Source: Fimenecus sp051881435 (GTDB lineage Bacteria > Bacillota > Clostridia > Oscillospirales > Acutalibacteraceae). From it: a stretch of 60,280 nucleotides of DNA. Below the pieces are notes generated by a model that made no database searches, was not told the origin of the DNA, and saw only the letters and a program-made list of their open reading frames with translations. Every line of letters starts with the position of its first letter. Position 1 is the stretch's first letter. The stretch is from contig JBJEPW010000008.1 in NCBI GenBank assembly GCA_051881435.1, positions 1-60,280 on the forward strand, read 5' to 3'. The position numbers and the translations under genes were made by a program. This document shows positions 7,988 to 17,161 of this stretch, in pieces.

Positions 7988-9073
7988 TTAATATTTAATG
8001 GGGTTTGCATCAAGGTATTTTTTAACCATTAAAGCTACCTTGAACACGATTGCATCGTCAAACTCACGCAAATCAAGACCTGTGAGCTTTTTAATCTTTT
8101 CAAGGCGGTAAACAAGAGTGTTTCTGTGAACAAACAGTTTTCTTGATGTTTCCGAAACATTCAGGTTGTTCTCAAAGAACTTCTGAATAGTGAAAAGCGT
8201 TTCATGGTCAAGGCTGTCGATAGAGCCGCGCTTGAAAATCTCACGCAGGAACATTTCGCACAGCGTTGTGGGAAGCTGATAAATAAGCCTTGCAATACCG
8301 AGATTATCGTAGCTTACAATAGTTTTCTCCGTATCGAAAACCTTACCGACTTCAAGGGAAACCTGCGCTTCTCTGAAAGAGCGTGCAAGGTCCTTTATAC
8401 TGTCGATAGTAGTACCGATTCCCACAAGAACATGGGTATAGAACTCTGTTCCAAGAGAATCCGCAATGGAACGGGCAAGCTTTTCAAGGTCTTTTGTATC
8501 AATATTACTCTTAACCTCTTTAACGAGGGCAATATCTGTTTCGTTTATATTTATAACAAAATCCTTTGTTTTATCCGGGAACAAATCCTGAATAACATCA
8601 AAAACGGAAACATCGTTATGCTCGGTAATTCTTATTAAAAGCACAACTCTTGTTACATCGTTGTTGAAATGAAGCTCGCGCGCCTTAATATAAATATCAC
8701 CGGGGAGTATATTATCAAGAATTACATTCTTAATGAAATTGCCCCTGTCGTATTTTTCATCGTAATACTGCTTGATTGTGGCAAGAGAAACGGAAAGCAC
8801 GGAAACATATCTGCCTGCAATATCGTCATCGCCCTCAACAAAAACAGCATATTCGGGATGCATATGAGCGCCGAAAACCTTGTAAGTATATCCGTCGGAA
8901 ACGGTCATATCGGACGATGAGAACACCTCAGAAACCGCATGAGACTGGATTTCGCCGATTTTGCCCAGCTCACTGCATGAAATAACGGTGCCTGTTTCAT
9001 CAATTACTCCGAAGGTTCTGTCAATAACATCAATCATCTGATGGACTATTCCCTGAAATAACCTGTTAGACAT
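7988..9073 (-). CDS. CdaR/PucR-type transcriptional regulator
   Basis: A 361-residue DNA-binding regulator. The N-terminal part (about 1-115) resembles the sugar-diacid recognition domain. The middle resembles the degenerate GGDEF-like domain of this family. The C terminus (about 300-355) is the PucR helix-turn-helix, seen as FFENNLNVSETSRKLFVHRN and TLVYRLEKIKKLTGLDLREF. Family members sense small carboxylates or purine-related metabolites; no target gene is adjacent, so the ligand is unknown. It is a single-gene unit with its own terminator. Confidence 0.85.
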   Translation of the reverse strand: MSNRLFQGIVHQMIDVIDRTFGVIDETGTVISCSELGKIGEIQSHAVSEVFSSSDMTVSDGYTYKVFGAHMHPEYAVFVEGDDDIAGRYVSVLSVSLATIKQYYDEKYDRGNFIKNVILDNILPGDIYIKARELHFNNDVTRVVLLIRITEHNDVSVFDVIQDLFPDKTKDFVININETDIALVKEVKSNIDTKDLEKLARSIADSLGTEFYTHVLVGIGTTIDSIKDLARSFREAQVSLEVGKVFDTEKTIVSYDNLGIARLIYQLPTTLCEMFLREIFKRGSIDSLDHETLFTIQKFFENNLNVSETSRKLFVHRNTLVYRLEKIKKLTGLDLREFDDAIVFKVALMVKKYLDANPIKY

Positions 9074-9300
9074 ATTATACCTCCAATGCCCTTAGACATT
9101 TATTTTTGCTTTTATACAAATTCACAAATAGAACACTATGTATTTTACACAATAAATCGTAATTTTGCAAGTGAAAAATTGATATTTTTTAAACTTTTTC
9201 AAACATTTTTCACAAAAAACGATGAAAAATTTGTTCAATCGACGCATTAAAGCCTCATTTTAAGCCGTTTTTTTATTGTTAAAAATAACTAATATTTTTA

Positions 9301-10011
9301 TTATTCGGTTATTTTTTCCAGCTCGCTTGCCGTTATTTCACGGCATTCTCCCGGCTTTAAGGCGGTATCAAGAGCCAATCCGCCCATTTTTGAACGGTGA
9401 AGGGAAACTACCTTATTTCCTGCGGCGGCAAACATTCTCTTTACCTGATGATATTTTCCCTCGCATATCATAATTTTTACAAGGGGTGTATCCCCTGCTT
9501 CAACAATTTCAAGCTTTGCCTCTTTAAGGGTTGTCCCATCTGCAAGGGTTATTCCCGATGAAATCAAATTTATATCGTTTTCGGAAAGAGAGTGACTGAG
9601 CCTTGCAAGATATGTTTTGAAAATATGATTTTTAGGTGACAGAATTCTGTGGGCAAAATCTCCGTCGTCCGTAATAAGTACAAAGCCTGTTGTGTCCTTA
9701 TCAAGTCTGCCTGCGGGAAAAAGCCCCTTTCGGTAAAGGGAGTCGGGCACCAAATCCACAACGGTTTTATCTGTCCCGCTTTCGCTTGCAGAAACAACGC
9801 CCTGCGGCTTATTAAGCATTATATAAATATGCTTTTTCAAGGTTATTTGAACGCCGTCAAGTAAAACTTTGTCCTTTTCCTCATCAAGCTTTACGGCGCT
9901 GTCGGTTACAACAACACCGTTTACCATAACTCTGCCCTTTTTAATTATCTCTTTTACCTCACGCCGTGACAAATTTCCCTGTGAGGCAAGTATTTTATCA
10001 ATCCGTTCCAT
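9301..10011 (-). CDS. 16S/23S rRNA pseudouridine synthase, RsuA/RluB family
   Basis: Converts a specific rRNA uridine to pseudouridine. The 236-residue protein has an N-terminal S4 RNA-binding domain (RIDKILASQGNLSRREVKE) and a catalytic domain with the motif GRLDKDTTGFVL, where the Asp is catalytic. The ATG at 10011 is preferred over a start 26 codons upstream because it yields the family N terminus MERIDK and avoids deep overlap. It starts 14 bases inside the preceding gene. RsuA versus RluB specificity cannot be told from sequence alone. Confidence 0.92.
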   Translation of the reverse strand: MERIDKILASQGNLSRREVKEIIKKGRVMVNGVVVTDSAVKLDEEKDKVLLDGVQITLKKHIYIMLNKPQGVVSASESGTDKTVVDLVPDSLYRKGLFPAGRLDKDTTGFVLITDDGDFAHRILSPKNHIFKTYLARLSHSLSENDINLISSGITLADGTTLKEAKLEIVEAGDTPLVKIMICEGKYHQVKRMFAAAGNKVVSLHRSKMGGLALDTALKPGECREITASELEKITE

Positions 10012-10024
10012 ATCTTTTACCGTT

Positions 10025-10507
10025 TTAACTGTCAGTTTTAGGCATTGAAAATCCGTGCATAAAGCCGTTAAGCTCAATTGAGCACACATCGCCGCCGATT
10101 ACAAGCCCATCATACACAAGCATATTTACGCGGATACAGTTCTGATTTTCGTAACCTGTATAATTCTTCACGCTGTAAGTCCAGCGCTTTACACGCATAC
10201 CCGCATATGTGCTCAGGTCAAAGCCTTGTGCTTTTTGAATTTCATTGTACTTTGTATATGTATCGTCAAACTCCGCAGGAATAATCACCTCGCACACCTC
10301 AATAGGCTCCTCGTCCACCTCCCAGCCGTATTGGGAAAGAAACGCCATACGCTCGCTGTGGCTTGACGCTTTGAGAGTGGGATTGCCGTCCTTTGCGGTT
10401 TCGCGGCTGTCACGGGCAAGCACAAAAAGACAAACTGCCGTAACGAGAACAAACGCGACCAGCAAAAACAGCTTTATTTGCTTGGATTTGACGGAATATA
10501 CAAACAT
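10025..10507 (-). CDS. DUF4830-like membrane-anchored protein
   Basis: A 160-residue protein with one N-terminal membrane segment (about 12-31) and an extracellular domain. The segment around FLSQYGWEVDEEPIEVCEV and the later tryptophan and tyrosine pattern resemble DUF4830, a family of unknown function in Clostridia. The ribosome site GAGGTG lies entirely within the 3' arm of the hairpin at 10514-10557, so translation may be gated by RNA structure. It is followed closely by the pseudouridine synthase. Confidence 0.7.
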   Translation of the reverse strand: MFVYSVKSKQIKLFLLVAFVLVTAVCLFVLARDSRETAKDGNPTLKASSHSERMAFLSQYGWEVDEEPIEVCEVIIPAEFDDTYTKYNEIQKAQGFDLSTYAGMRVKRWTYSVKNYTGYENQNCIRVNMLVYDGLVIGGDVCSIELNGFMHGFSMPKTDS

Positions 10508-10513
10508 AATTTA

Positions 10514-10557
10514 ACACCTCGAACACATTTTATATAAATAAATATGCTGCGAGGTGT
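10514..10557 (-). promoter_or_regulatory. Hairpin sequestering the ribosome site of the DUF4830-like gene
   Basis: ACACCTCG (10514-10521) and CGAGGTGT (10550-10557) form an 8-bp perfect stem around an AT-rich loop. In the minus-strand RNA the 3' arm contains the ribosome site GAGGUG seven bases before the ATG. There is no U-tract at the stem foot, so it looks more like translation control than a terminator. Confidence 0.5.
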
Positions 10558-10588
10558 GTGTTAATGAGTATAAATTATATGTAAAGTA

Positions 10589-11122
10589 TTATTCGTCAAC
10601 TCTTTTTGACTGAGCGGCAGATCTTAAATGCTGACGGGCGCGGCGGATTTCGTTAACGGAATTTGTGAGTGTTTCATCAGCGATGCCGACGATATTCTCA
10701 ACATACTCGCTTGCGCTTGTACGCATCTCTCTTGACCAATTCTTTGCCTGCTCGGTAAGCTCTGCGGCAGAGGCTCTTGCGCTTTCAACAATCTCGTTTG
10801 CGGTTGCTCTTGCCTGTTGAAGAATTTCCGCAGCCTGTGCCTCGGCGCCTCTTGTAATCTCATCCTCTGAGATTATCTCTTTTGCTCTGAGATGGGCTTT
10901 TTCGATAATCTTATCGGCATTATCCTGCGCGCCTGCAAGAATTTCCTTTCTTTCGGAGGCAATTTTTCTTGCCTGCATAAGCTCATCGGGCATATTGAGT
11001 CTTATATCCTCAATTGCCGTTTTGATAGCTGCTGCATCAACCAAAAGGTTGGAGGTGAAGGGGACAGACTTGCCCTCTTCAAGTATTACTTCAATCTCAT
11101 CAAGTAAACTTTCTATTGTCAT
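10589..11122 (-). CDS. Coiled-coil protein of unknown function, upstream partner of coaD
   Basis: A 177-residue soluble protein, mostly helical, rich in Ala, Glu and Arg. Repeated patterns of the type EIVESARASAAELTEQAK from about residue 70 onward resemble the coiled coil of DivIVA-like or ATP-synthase b-like proteins. There is no membrane segment. The gene overlaps coaD by four bases. Its specific role is unknown. Confidence 0.75.
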   Translation of the reverse strand: MTIESLLDEIEVILEEGKSVPFTSNLLVDAAAIKTAIEDIRLNMPDELMQARKIASERKEILAGAQDNADKIIEKAHLRAKEIISEDEITRGAEAQAAEILQQARATANEIVESARASAAELTEQAKNWSREMRTSASEYVENIVGIADETLTNSVNEIRRARQHLRSAAQSKRVDE

Positions 11123-11613
11123 TTACTCACACCTCTTTTAATTCTTTTGACTATATCATCACGAATTACCTCGGGGACGAAATCACTTATATCCCCGCCC
11201 AATTCGCAAATTTGCTTCACTGTGCTTGAACTCAAATACATATTTTCCATTCTTGTGTTTATAAACACGGTTTCAAGCTCGCTGTTAAGCTTTTTGTTCA
11301 TCTGCGCCTGCTGAAATTCATATTCAAAATCCGACATTGCGCGAAGCCCTTTTACAACGGCAACCGCATTTTTCTGCCTTGCATACTCTGCCAGCAAGCC
11401 GCCGTAAATATCAACTTCAACATTTTTCATATCCACGGTGCATCTTTTTATAAGCTCCGCACGCTCCTCGGGAGTAAAGCAAAAGTTTTTCTTTGAGGGA
11501 TTTTGCATTACAACCACAATCACCTTATCAAAAAGCGCGGAACTGCGGCCGATAATATCAAGATGTCCGTTTGTTACCGGGTCAAAACTGCCGGGGCAAA
11601 TTACGGTTTTCAT
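11119..11613 (-). CDS. coaD: Pantetheine-phosphate adenylyltransferase
   Basis: Transfers AMP from ATP to 4'-phosphopantetheine in coenzyme A synthesis. The 164-residue protein has the nucleotidyltransferase motif FDPVTNGHLDII at the N terminus and the YLSSSTVKQI motif near the C terminus, both typical. It lies two bases after rsmD, the usual rsmD-coaD pair. Confidence 0.97.
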   Translation of the reverse strand: MKTVICPGSFDPVTNGHLDIIGRSSALFDKVIVVVMQNPSKKNFCFTPEERAELIKRCTVDMKNVEVDIYGGLLAEYARQKNAVAVVKGLRAMSDFEYEFQQAQMNKKLNSELETVFINTRMENMYLSSSTVKQICELGGDISDFVPEVIRDDIVKRIKRGVSK

Positions 11614-11615
11614 AT

Positions 11616-12158
11616 TTACTCACTTTTCTTTCTGTAAACGGTAAGCTTGATTTTTCCGTATTTATATTCACGGTCAATCTTAAATTCCCCCGCAGCCTCA
11701 GGCAAAACCTCATCAAAGGCGCTTTCGCAGATAATTATTCCGCCCTCATTCATTTTTGATGCAACGGACGGCAGTACATCGTCAATTATCTTTTTATTAT
11801 AAGGCGGGTCCAAAAGAGCAATATCGAATTTATCGCGGCTTAAATCAACATACATTTTTGCATCGCCGCAGAAAACGCTTGCTCTCTTTTCAAAACCCAC
11901 GCTTTTAAGGTTTTGGCGGGTTACATCAAGAGAACGGTTGGAAGCGTCAACAAAATTGCAATGTCTCGCTCCCCTGCTCAGCGCCTCAATTCCCAACTGA
12001 CCGGAGCCTGAAAAAAGGTCGAGCACCAAAGCGCCCTCAATATCAAACTGAATAATATTAAACATTCCCTCTTTTACCCTATCGGTTGTAGGACGGACAT
12101 CCTCACCTTCAAGAGTAACGAGGCGGCGGCCTCTTGCCTCACCGGTAATTACACGCAT
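11616..12158 (-). CDS. rsmD: 16S rRNA (guanine966-N2)-methyltransferase
   Basis: Methylates G966 of 16S rRNA using S-adenosylmethionine. The 180-residue protein starts MRVITGEARGRRL, has the SAM-binding motif LDLFSGSGQLGIEALSRGA and the catalytic motif DPPY. It is coupled to coaD downstream. Confidence 0.96.
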   Translation of the reverse strand: MRVITGEARGRRLVTLEGEDVRPTTDRVKEGMFNIIQFDIEGALVLDLFSGSGQLGIEALSRGARHCNFVDASNRSLDVTRQNLKSVGFEKRASVFCGDAKMYVDLSRDKFDIALLDPPYNKKIIDDVLPSVASKMNEGGIIICESAFDEVLPEAAGEFKIDREYKYGKIKLTVYRKKSE

Positions 12159-12233
12159 ATTAACGCTCCATTTAATAAATACATAGTATCATTATCACAT
12201 TTTTACGGCAATTTGTCAAATAATTTTTATAAT

Positions 12234-12914
12234 TCAGCCAAAAATTGCCTTATTTTTTCCGTTTTTTAATGAAATAAGCGTATTTTCAAGCTCGGATACA
12301 GTCGAAACAATATATTTTGCGCCTGCTTTTTCGATTACTTCTCTGTCACGAAAGCCCCAAAGCACGCCTATTGACGGAAGTGAAGCATTTTTTGCCGTTA
12401 AAATATCCACATCGGAATCACCTACAAAAACGGCGTTTTGAACATCGCTTTTTAAACATTCAAGAGCATAAAAAACGCCGTCGGGGGCAGGCTTATTCGG
12501 TCTGTTTTCACTGCTTCCCACAATTACATCAATATTATCGCCGAACATTCTGCGGCAAAGGTCCTGCGCCGCAAAATCCGCCTTATTAGTAACTATCGCC
12601 GTTTTAAAGCCCTGTCCTTTAACATTGGCAAGCATTTCGTTTATACCCTCATAGGGAAGAGTTTTATCCTCCATATGTGCCTTATAATAATCGCAAAAGT
12701 CTTTAAAACAGGCGTCAAATTCATCATCACTTATGTTTTCAGGTACGGCGCGTTCCATCAAAAGGCGTATTCCGTTGCCAACAAAGCGACGCACCTCATC
12801 AATAGTACGCACGGGAAAGCCTTGCCTGTCAAGGGCAAAGTTTACGCTGTCGGTCAAATCGTCGAGAGTATTGAGAAGTGTTCCGTCCAAATCAAAAACC
12901 ACTGTATCTATCAT
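12234..12914 (-). CDS. HAD-family phosphatase, phosphoglycolate phosphatase-like
   Basis: A 226-residue HAD hydrolase with motif I DLDGTLLNTLDDL, where the first Asp is the nucleophile. It has a helical cap domain (about 15-80), the motif II region IVTNKA and motif III/IV GDSDVDILTAKNA. It most resembles Gph/PpaX-type phosphatases; the substrate cannot be fixed from sequence. It starts two bases after the uvrC stop. Confidence 0.88.
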   Translation of the reverse strand: MIDTVVFDLDGTLLNTLDDLTDSVNFALDRQGFPVRTIDEVRRFVGNGIRLLMERAVPENISDDEFDACFKDFCDYYKAHMEDKTLPYEGINEMLANVKGQGFKTAIVTNKADFAAQDLCRRMFGDNIDVIVGSSENRPNKPAPDGVFYALECLKSDVQNAVFVGDSDVDILTAKNASLPSIGVLWGFRDREVIEKAGAKYIVSTVSELENTLISLKNGKNKAIFG

Positions 12915-12916
12915 TA

Positions 12917-14752
12917 TTATTCACCTTTATTATAGAAATCATAAATTTTTTCTGCGAGATTTTTATTTATTCCGCTGACCTTTGAAAGTTCATCAACCGT
13001 TGCACTCTTAATGGCTTTCACGGTTTTGAAATGCTTTAACAAAGCCTTTGCCTTCGCCTCTCCTATACCGTCAATTTGTGTGAGAGAAAGCTCCAATCCG
13101 CGCTTCGTATGCTTTTTATGGTGATACGCCACGGAGAAGCGGTGCACCTCCTCTTGTATTTCCGAAACGAGGGTGAAAACACTGCGGTTTGAGTTTATTG
13201 CAATTTCTCCGCCGTCGCCTGTAATTGCCCGCGTTTTGTGCTTTGAATCCTTTACCATTCCGAAAAGCGGAATATCTAATTCAAATTTTTCCAGAACCTC
13301 TTTAACCGCGCTGACCTGACCTTTTCCGCCGTCAAGCAAAATTAGGTCTGGCAATCTGCCGAAGCCCTCTTCGGCCGTTTTGTCATCGCATTTCAGATAT
13401 TCGTTAAACCGCCGCGTCAGCACCTCGCGCATTGAACCGTAATCGTCCTGCCCTGCAAAGGTTTTAACTGCAAAGGTACGGTAGGCTCTTTTCAAGGGTC
13501 TGCCGTTTTTAAAAACCACCATACCCGCCACATTATCTGCACCGCCTGTATGGGATATATCGTAAGATTCGATATATTCCGGCGTTTTGGGCAGTGCTAA
13601 AATCTCTTTAAGTTCTTCGAGCACACGAATTTCAGCGCCTTGTCTGCCCTTTTTCTGCGCAAGCTTTTCATATGCGTTTTCGCGGCACATATTTACAAGC
13701 TTTAAACCGTCGCCCCTTTGGGGAACTGTAACAGTGCACTTTTTACCGCGAATTTCGGTAAGATGGCGTTCTACAAGCTCAATATCGTCAAAGGATTCGT
13801 CAATCAGTATTTTCTGCGGCACGGTACGCATTGAGTAATACTGCATAAGGAAATTGCTGCGGATACTTTCTTCTGTTTTATCTCCGTCAAGGAAAAACTG
13901 CTCGGAGTCGCAAAGTCTGCCCTTATCATAGCGGAGAACAGCAATGCAAAGGTCATCACCGTTTGACGCAACGGCGAAAACATCCTTTGACTCTCCCGAA
14001 TCAGTCACAACCTTTTGCCTGGACTGCATATTTTCAATCGCCCGTATTCTGTCACGGTATTTCCCTGCATTTTCAAAATCAAGGTTTTCCGCACATTCAT
14101 TCATTTTTAATTTCAACGAAGTGATTGTTTTTGTAATATCGCCGCTCAAAAAATCAAGAGCCTCTTTTAAGGCCTCATCATATTCCCATTGTGTAATTTT
14201 ACCTGTGCAAACGCCCATACAGCGTGAAATGTGGTAATTCAGGCACGGTCTGCCCTTTTTGAAATCACGGGGGAAAACCCTGTTGCACTGAGGCAAACGG
14301 AATATTTTATTTGCCTCGTCAACAGACTGCTTTACGGAATAAGAGCTTGTAAAGGGACCTATATATTCCGCGGTTTCATCGTCCTTTTGAAGCACGGCGG
14401 AAATCCTGCTGTAAGGCGGGGCGGAAATTTTTATATAGCTATACCCTTTATCGTCCTTTAAAAGAATATTGTATTTCGGCTGATTTTGCTTAATAAGACT
14501 TGCTTCAAGCACAAGCGCTTCAAACTCGGAATCGGTAAGAATATAATCGAAATCGTCAACATTATCTACCATTTTCCGTACCTTGACGGTATGCTTATTC
14601 TGCGAGCCGAAATACTGACTGACGCGGTTTTTTAAAGCCTTCGCCTTGCCGATATATATAATCTTGCCCTGACGGTTTTTCATTATATAAACACCGGGAG
14701 TTTTGGGCAGTTTCATTGCCTTACTGCGAAGATATTTGATTTTTTCATTCAT
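12917..14752 (-). CDS. uvrC: Excinuclease ABC subunit C
   Basis: Makes the dual incisions in nucleotide excision repair with UvrA and UvrB. The 611-residue protein has the N-terminal GIY-YIG nuclease (TPGVYIMKNRQGKIIYIGKA) and a UVR domain (about 200-235). An RNase H-like second nuclease has DISHTGG and LILLDGGKGQ, and a C-terminal helix-hairpin-helix tandem is present. Length is standard. Confidence 0.97.
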   Translation of the reverse strand: MNEKIKYLRSKAMKLPKTPGVYIMKNRQGKIIYIGKAKALKNRVSQYFGSQNKHTVKVRKMVDNVDDFDYILTDSEFEALVLEASLIKQNQPKYNILLKDDKGYSYIKISAPPYSRISAVLQKDDETAEYIGPFTSSYSVKQSVDEANKIFRLPQCNRVFPRDFKKGRPCLNYHISRCMGVCTGKITQWEYDEALKEALDFLSGDITKTITSLKLKMNECAENLDFENAGKYRDRIRAIENMQSRQKVVTDSGESKDVFAVASNGDDLCIAVLRYDKGRLCDSEQFFLDGDKTEESIRSNFLMQYYSMRTVPQKILIDESFDDIELVERHLTEIRGKKCTVTVPQRGDGLKLVNMCRENAYEKLAQKKGRQGAEIRVLEELKEILALPKTPEYIESYDISHTGGADNVAGMVVFKNGRPLKRAYRTFAVKTFAGQDDYGSMREVLTRRFNEYLKCDDKTAEEGFGRLPDLILLDGGKGQVSAVKEVLEKFELDIPLFGMVKDSKHKTRAITGDGGEIAINSNRSVFTLVSEIQEEVHRFSVAYHHKKHTKRGLELSLTQIDGIGEAKAKALLKHFKTVKAIKSATVDELSKVSGINKNLAEKIYDFYNKGE

Positions 14753-14782
14753 AAAACCGCCTCACTTTCCGATTATATTGCA

Positions 14783-14814
14783 AAATAAAAGGCACACCGC
14801 AAAAGCGATGTGCC
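14783..14814 (-). terminator. Terminator of ptsH
   Basis: The 10-bp stem GGCACACCGC/GCGATGTGCC, with one mismatch and a four-base loop, is followed by TTTTATTTT on the minus strand. Confidence 0.85.
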
Positions 14815-14828
14815 GAAAGTGCCGAAAA

Positions 14829-15092
14829 TTACTCAGCAAAACCTGATTCAACAAGCTTCACAAGCTCATCGACAGCCTGCTCTTCATCGGGACCGCCTGC
14901 AAGAATGCGAATTGTTGTTCCACCCATTATGCCAAGTGAAAGAACGCCCAGAAGGCTCTTTGCATTAACGCGTCTGTCCTCTTTTTCAACCCAAATTGAT
15001 GACTTGAATTCATTTGCTTTCTGAATAAAAAATGTTGCAGGACGAGCGTGCAAACCGACTTGATTTTTTACTTCAACATCTTTAGTAAACAT
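14829..15092 (-). CDS. ptsH: Phosphocarrier protein HPr
   Basis: Carries phosphate in the PEP-dependent sugar phosphotransferase system. The 87-residue protein has the His15 site in GLHARPATF and the regulatory Ser46 site in NAKSLLGVLSLGI. It could thus also be a target of HPr kinase in carbon catabolite control. The ATG at 15092 has GGGAG upstream; a TTG five codons earlier was rejected. It is monocistronic, with its own promoter and terminator and no enzyme I gene beside it. Confidence 0.94.
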   Translation of the reverse strand: MFTKDVEVKNQVGLHARPATFFIQKANEFKSSIWVEKEDRRVNAKSLLGVLSLGIMGGTTIRILAGGPDEEQAVDELVKLVESGFAE

Positions 15093-15157
15093 AATACATT
15101 CTCCCAAATGATAGATTTAAAAAAAATAACAGATAGAAACTCACTTGTTACTATCAT

Positions 15158-15185
15158 ATTATACCACAAATCTTGTCCTCGTCAA
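15158..15185 (-). promoter_or_regulatory. Promoter of ptsH
   Basis: On the minus strand TTGACG, a 16-base spacer and TATAAT lie 65-95 bases upstream of the ATG. Confidence 0.7.
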
Positions 15186-15314
15186 CGAAAAACATTCGAG
15201 TTTTGGGGGATATTGTAATAATTCAGTCATAAAAACAAAAACGGCAAAATTGAAACAATCAAGTTTGTACAAATTGACAATAGGGTTTTTGTTTTTTTGT
15301 GTATAAAGTCTAAT

Positions 15315-16343
15315 TTAATTGTTAATACCGTGGTGAACGGGCGGTGTTGAGGCAGTGAGCACGCCGAAGCTCATTCCGCAGCTCTGATAGTATTCAATAA
15401 TCTTGGGCAGAGCCGCCAGAGTTGTTGATTTGTTATCGTGCATCAAAACAACGATATTTGACGCTGATTTAGGATAGCTTTTGCAATTTGCCAACTGCTT
15501 TTCAACCGTGTTTGCTCCTGCCGCGTCGCCGTTTGCACAATTCCAGTCAAAATACACATAGCCGTTTTCCGTAACGGATTTTGCAAGCCTGCTCATTATA
15601 CCCGCAGAGTATTTTTTACTCACGGTATTACTGCTTCCGCCGGGAAATCTCATTATCTTCGTTTCAACGCCTGTTTGCTCTTTAACAACAGCGGATATTT
15701 TATTCAAATCGCTGTAAAATGCGGCGTCCGAAGAATAAATCGAAGCATAATTGTGGGAATAGCTGTGCAAGCCTATTGCGTTTCCTCTGTTCACAATATC
15801 CTTCATAACGCTGTTATATCTGCCGTTAATAACAAAAAAAGTCGCCTTAACGCCGTATCTGTCAAGCACATTCAGAATTTCCGGCGTATACTGCGACGGT
15901 CCGTCATCAAATGTTAAATAAACGGTTTTTCCGCTTGACGGCGCCGGAGGAGTGGGCGGCGTAACTGATTGATTATCAACACGCTTTGTGGTTGAAGCTG
16001 CCCGCTTAGCCGCAAGCTGTTTATTAAGACTTTCAATCTGCTTATTCAGCTCATCGACCTTGCTTTGATTTGCGCTGCTTTCGGCGCTTAATCTGTCCTC
16101 ATAAGACTGTGCCTCGGAGCTTTTTTCGTTTTCAAAGGATTCAAAAGCCGCTGAGTTGCTTTGCATATCGGCATCGTAGCTTGATTTTTCATCAGCAAGT
16201 TTTTTATTAAGGCTTTCTATTTGACTTTTACTCTTATTATCCTGCACAACGAAATACACCGCTGACGCTGTGGCGGCAACGAGTAAAACCGACAATATAA
16301 TAATTGTTACTCTGAATAATGTGTGTTTGCTGATTTTTTTCAA
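15315..16343 (-). CDS. Polysaccharide deacetylase, secreted
   Basis: A 342-residue exported protein with an N-terminal membrane segment (about 10-32), a coiled coil (about 35-120) and a NodB deacetylase domain (about 140-335). The metal and catalytic motifs TFDDGPSQYTPEIL and HSYSHNY are present, as are RFPGGSSN and a late LMHDN. It would remove acetyl groups from peptidoglycan or another surface glycan. The start is TTG after a GGGA site. It follows trmD, where many genomes have rplS. Confidence 0.9.
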   Translation of the reverse strand: MKKISKHTLFRVTIIILSVLLVAATASAVYFVVQDNKSKSQIESLNKKLADEKSSYDADMQSNSAAFESFENEKSSEAQSYEDRLSAESSANQSKVDELNKQIESLNKQLAAKRAASTTKRVDNQSVTPPTPPAPSSGKTVYLTFDDGPSQYTPEILNVLDRYGVKATFFVINGRYNSVMKDIVNRGNAIGLHSYSHNYASIYSSDAAFYSDLNKISAVVKEQTGVETKIMRFPGGSSNTVSKKYSAGIMSRLAKSVTENGYVYFDWNCANGDAAGANTVEKQLANCKSYPKSASNIVVLMHDNKSTTLAALPKIIEYYQSCGMSFGVLTASTPPVHHGINN

Positions 16344-16411
16344 AGTTTATCTGTCCCTTTTCAATATATATCTATATATTATATTATCTTATTATGCATA
16401 AATAATCAACC

Positions 16412-16440
16412 GCAAAATAATTACAGCTTTGTAATTATTC
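16412..16440 (-). terminator. Terminator overlapping the trmD stop codon
   Basis: The stem AATAATTACA/TGTAATTATT with a four-base loop includes the last trmD codons and the TAA, and is followed by TTTTG on the minus strand. AT-rich, so moderate confidence. Confidence 0.5.
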
Positions 16441-17161
16441 CTTCTAAAAACTTTTTGTCGGATTCTGACAATTCCGCCTTTTTAAGCATATCGGGGCGGT
16501 ATTTTGCCGTCATAAGAAGTGACTGCTCTCGGCGCCACTTTTCAATATTGCCGTGATGCCCCGAAATGAGCACATCGGGCACCTTCATCCCGTTCCATTC
16601 ATACGGCCTTGTATATTGGGGATATTCCAAAAGCCCGTTATAATGGCTTTCAAGCTCTTTTGCCTCATCGTTGGGCAAAACTCCCGGCAACATTCGGGAA
16701 ACGGCATCAGAGAGGATAAGGGCGGGTAATTCGCCGCCTGTTAAAACATAATCCCCTACTGAAATCTCCTCATCAACAAGTGAGTCAATAACACGCCTGT
16801 CCACACCCTCATAATGACCGCAAAGCAGGGTTATTTCGTCAAGAGACGCAAGCTCTTTCACCTTTTCCTGCGTAAGCACCTTACCACAGGGTGACATATA
16901 GATAAGGCGGCTTTTCTTTCCGCTTTTTTCACAGATTGCCTTATAACAATCATCAATGGGCTGCACCTGCATAAGCATACCCATTCCGCCGCCGTAAGGC
17001 GCGTCGTCAACACGGTTATGCTTATCCGTTGTATAATCCCTTATATTTACACATTCAATTTCCACGAAACCCTTTTCCCTTGCTCTGCCGATTATACTCT
17101 CGGAAAGCACGGCTTCACACATTTCGGGAAAAAGCGTCATAATGTTAATCTTCATCGTCAA
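16421..17161 (-). CDS. trmD: tRNA (guanine37-N1)-methyltransferase
   Basis: Methylates G37 of tRNAs with a G at position 36, preventing frameshifts. The 246-residue SPOUT enzyme has the SAM-knot motifs YEGVDRRVIDSLVDEEISVGDYVLTGGELPAL (positions about 115-146) and the conserved YGGGMGMLMQ. It overlaps rimM by 17 bases. The last gene of the ylxM-ffh-rpsP-khpA-rimM-trmD run; rplS does not follow. Confidence 0.97.
   Translation of the reverse strand: MTMKINIMTLFPEMCEAVLSESIIGRAREKGFVEIECVNIRDYTTDKHNRVDDAPYGGGMGMLMQVQPIDDCYKAICEKSGKKSRLIYMSPCGKVLTQEKVKELASLDEITLLCGHYEGVDRRVIDSLVDEEISVGDYVLTGGELPALILSDAVSRMLPGVLPNDEAKELESHYNGLLEYPQYTRPYEWNGMKVPDVLISGHHGNIEKWRREQSLLMTAKYRPDMLKKAELSESDKKFLEGIITKL

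Noticed and set aside
9074..9300. Small RNA in the AT-rich gap between the CdaR-type and pseudouridine synthase genes
   Set aside because: No stable hairpin with a U-tract or convincing promoter; only poly-A/T runs.
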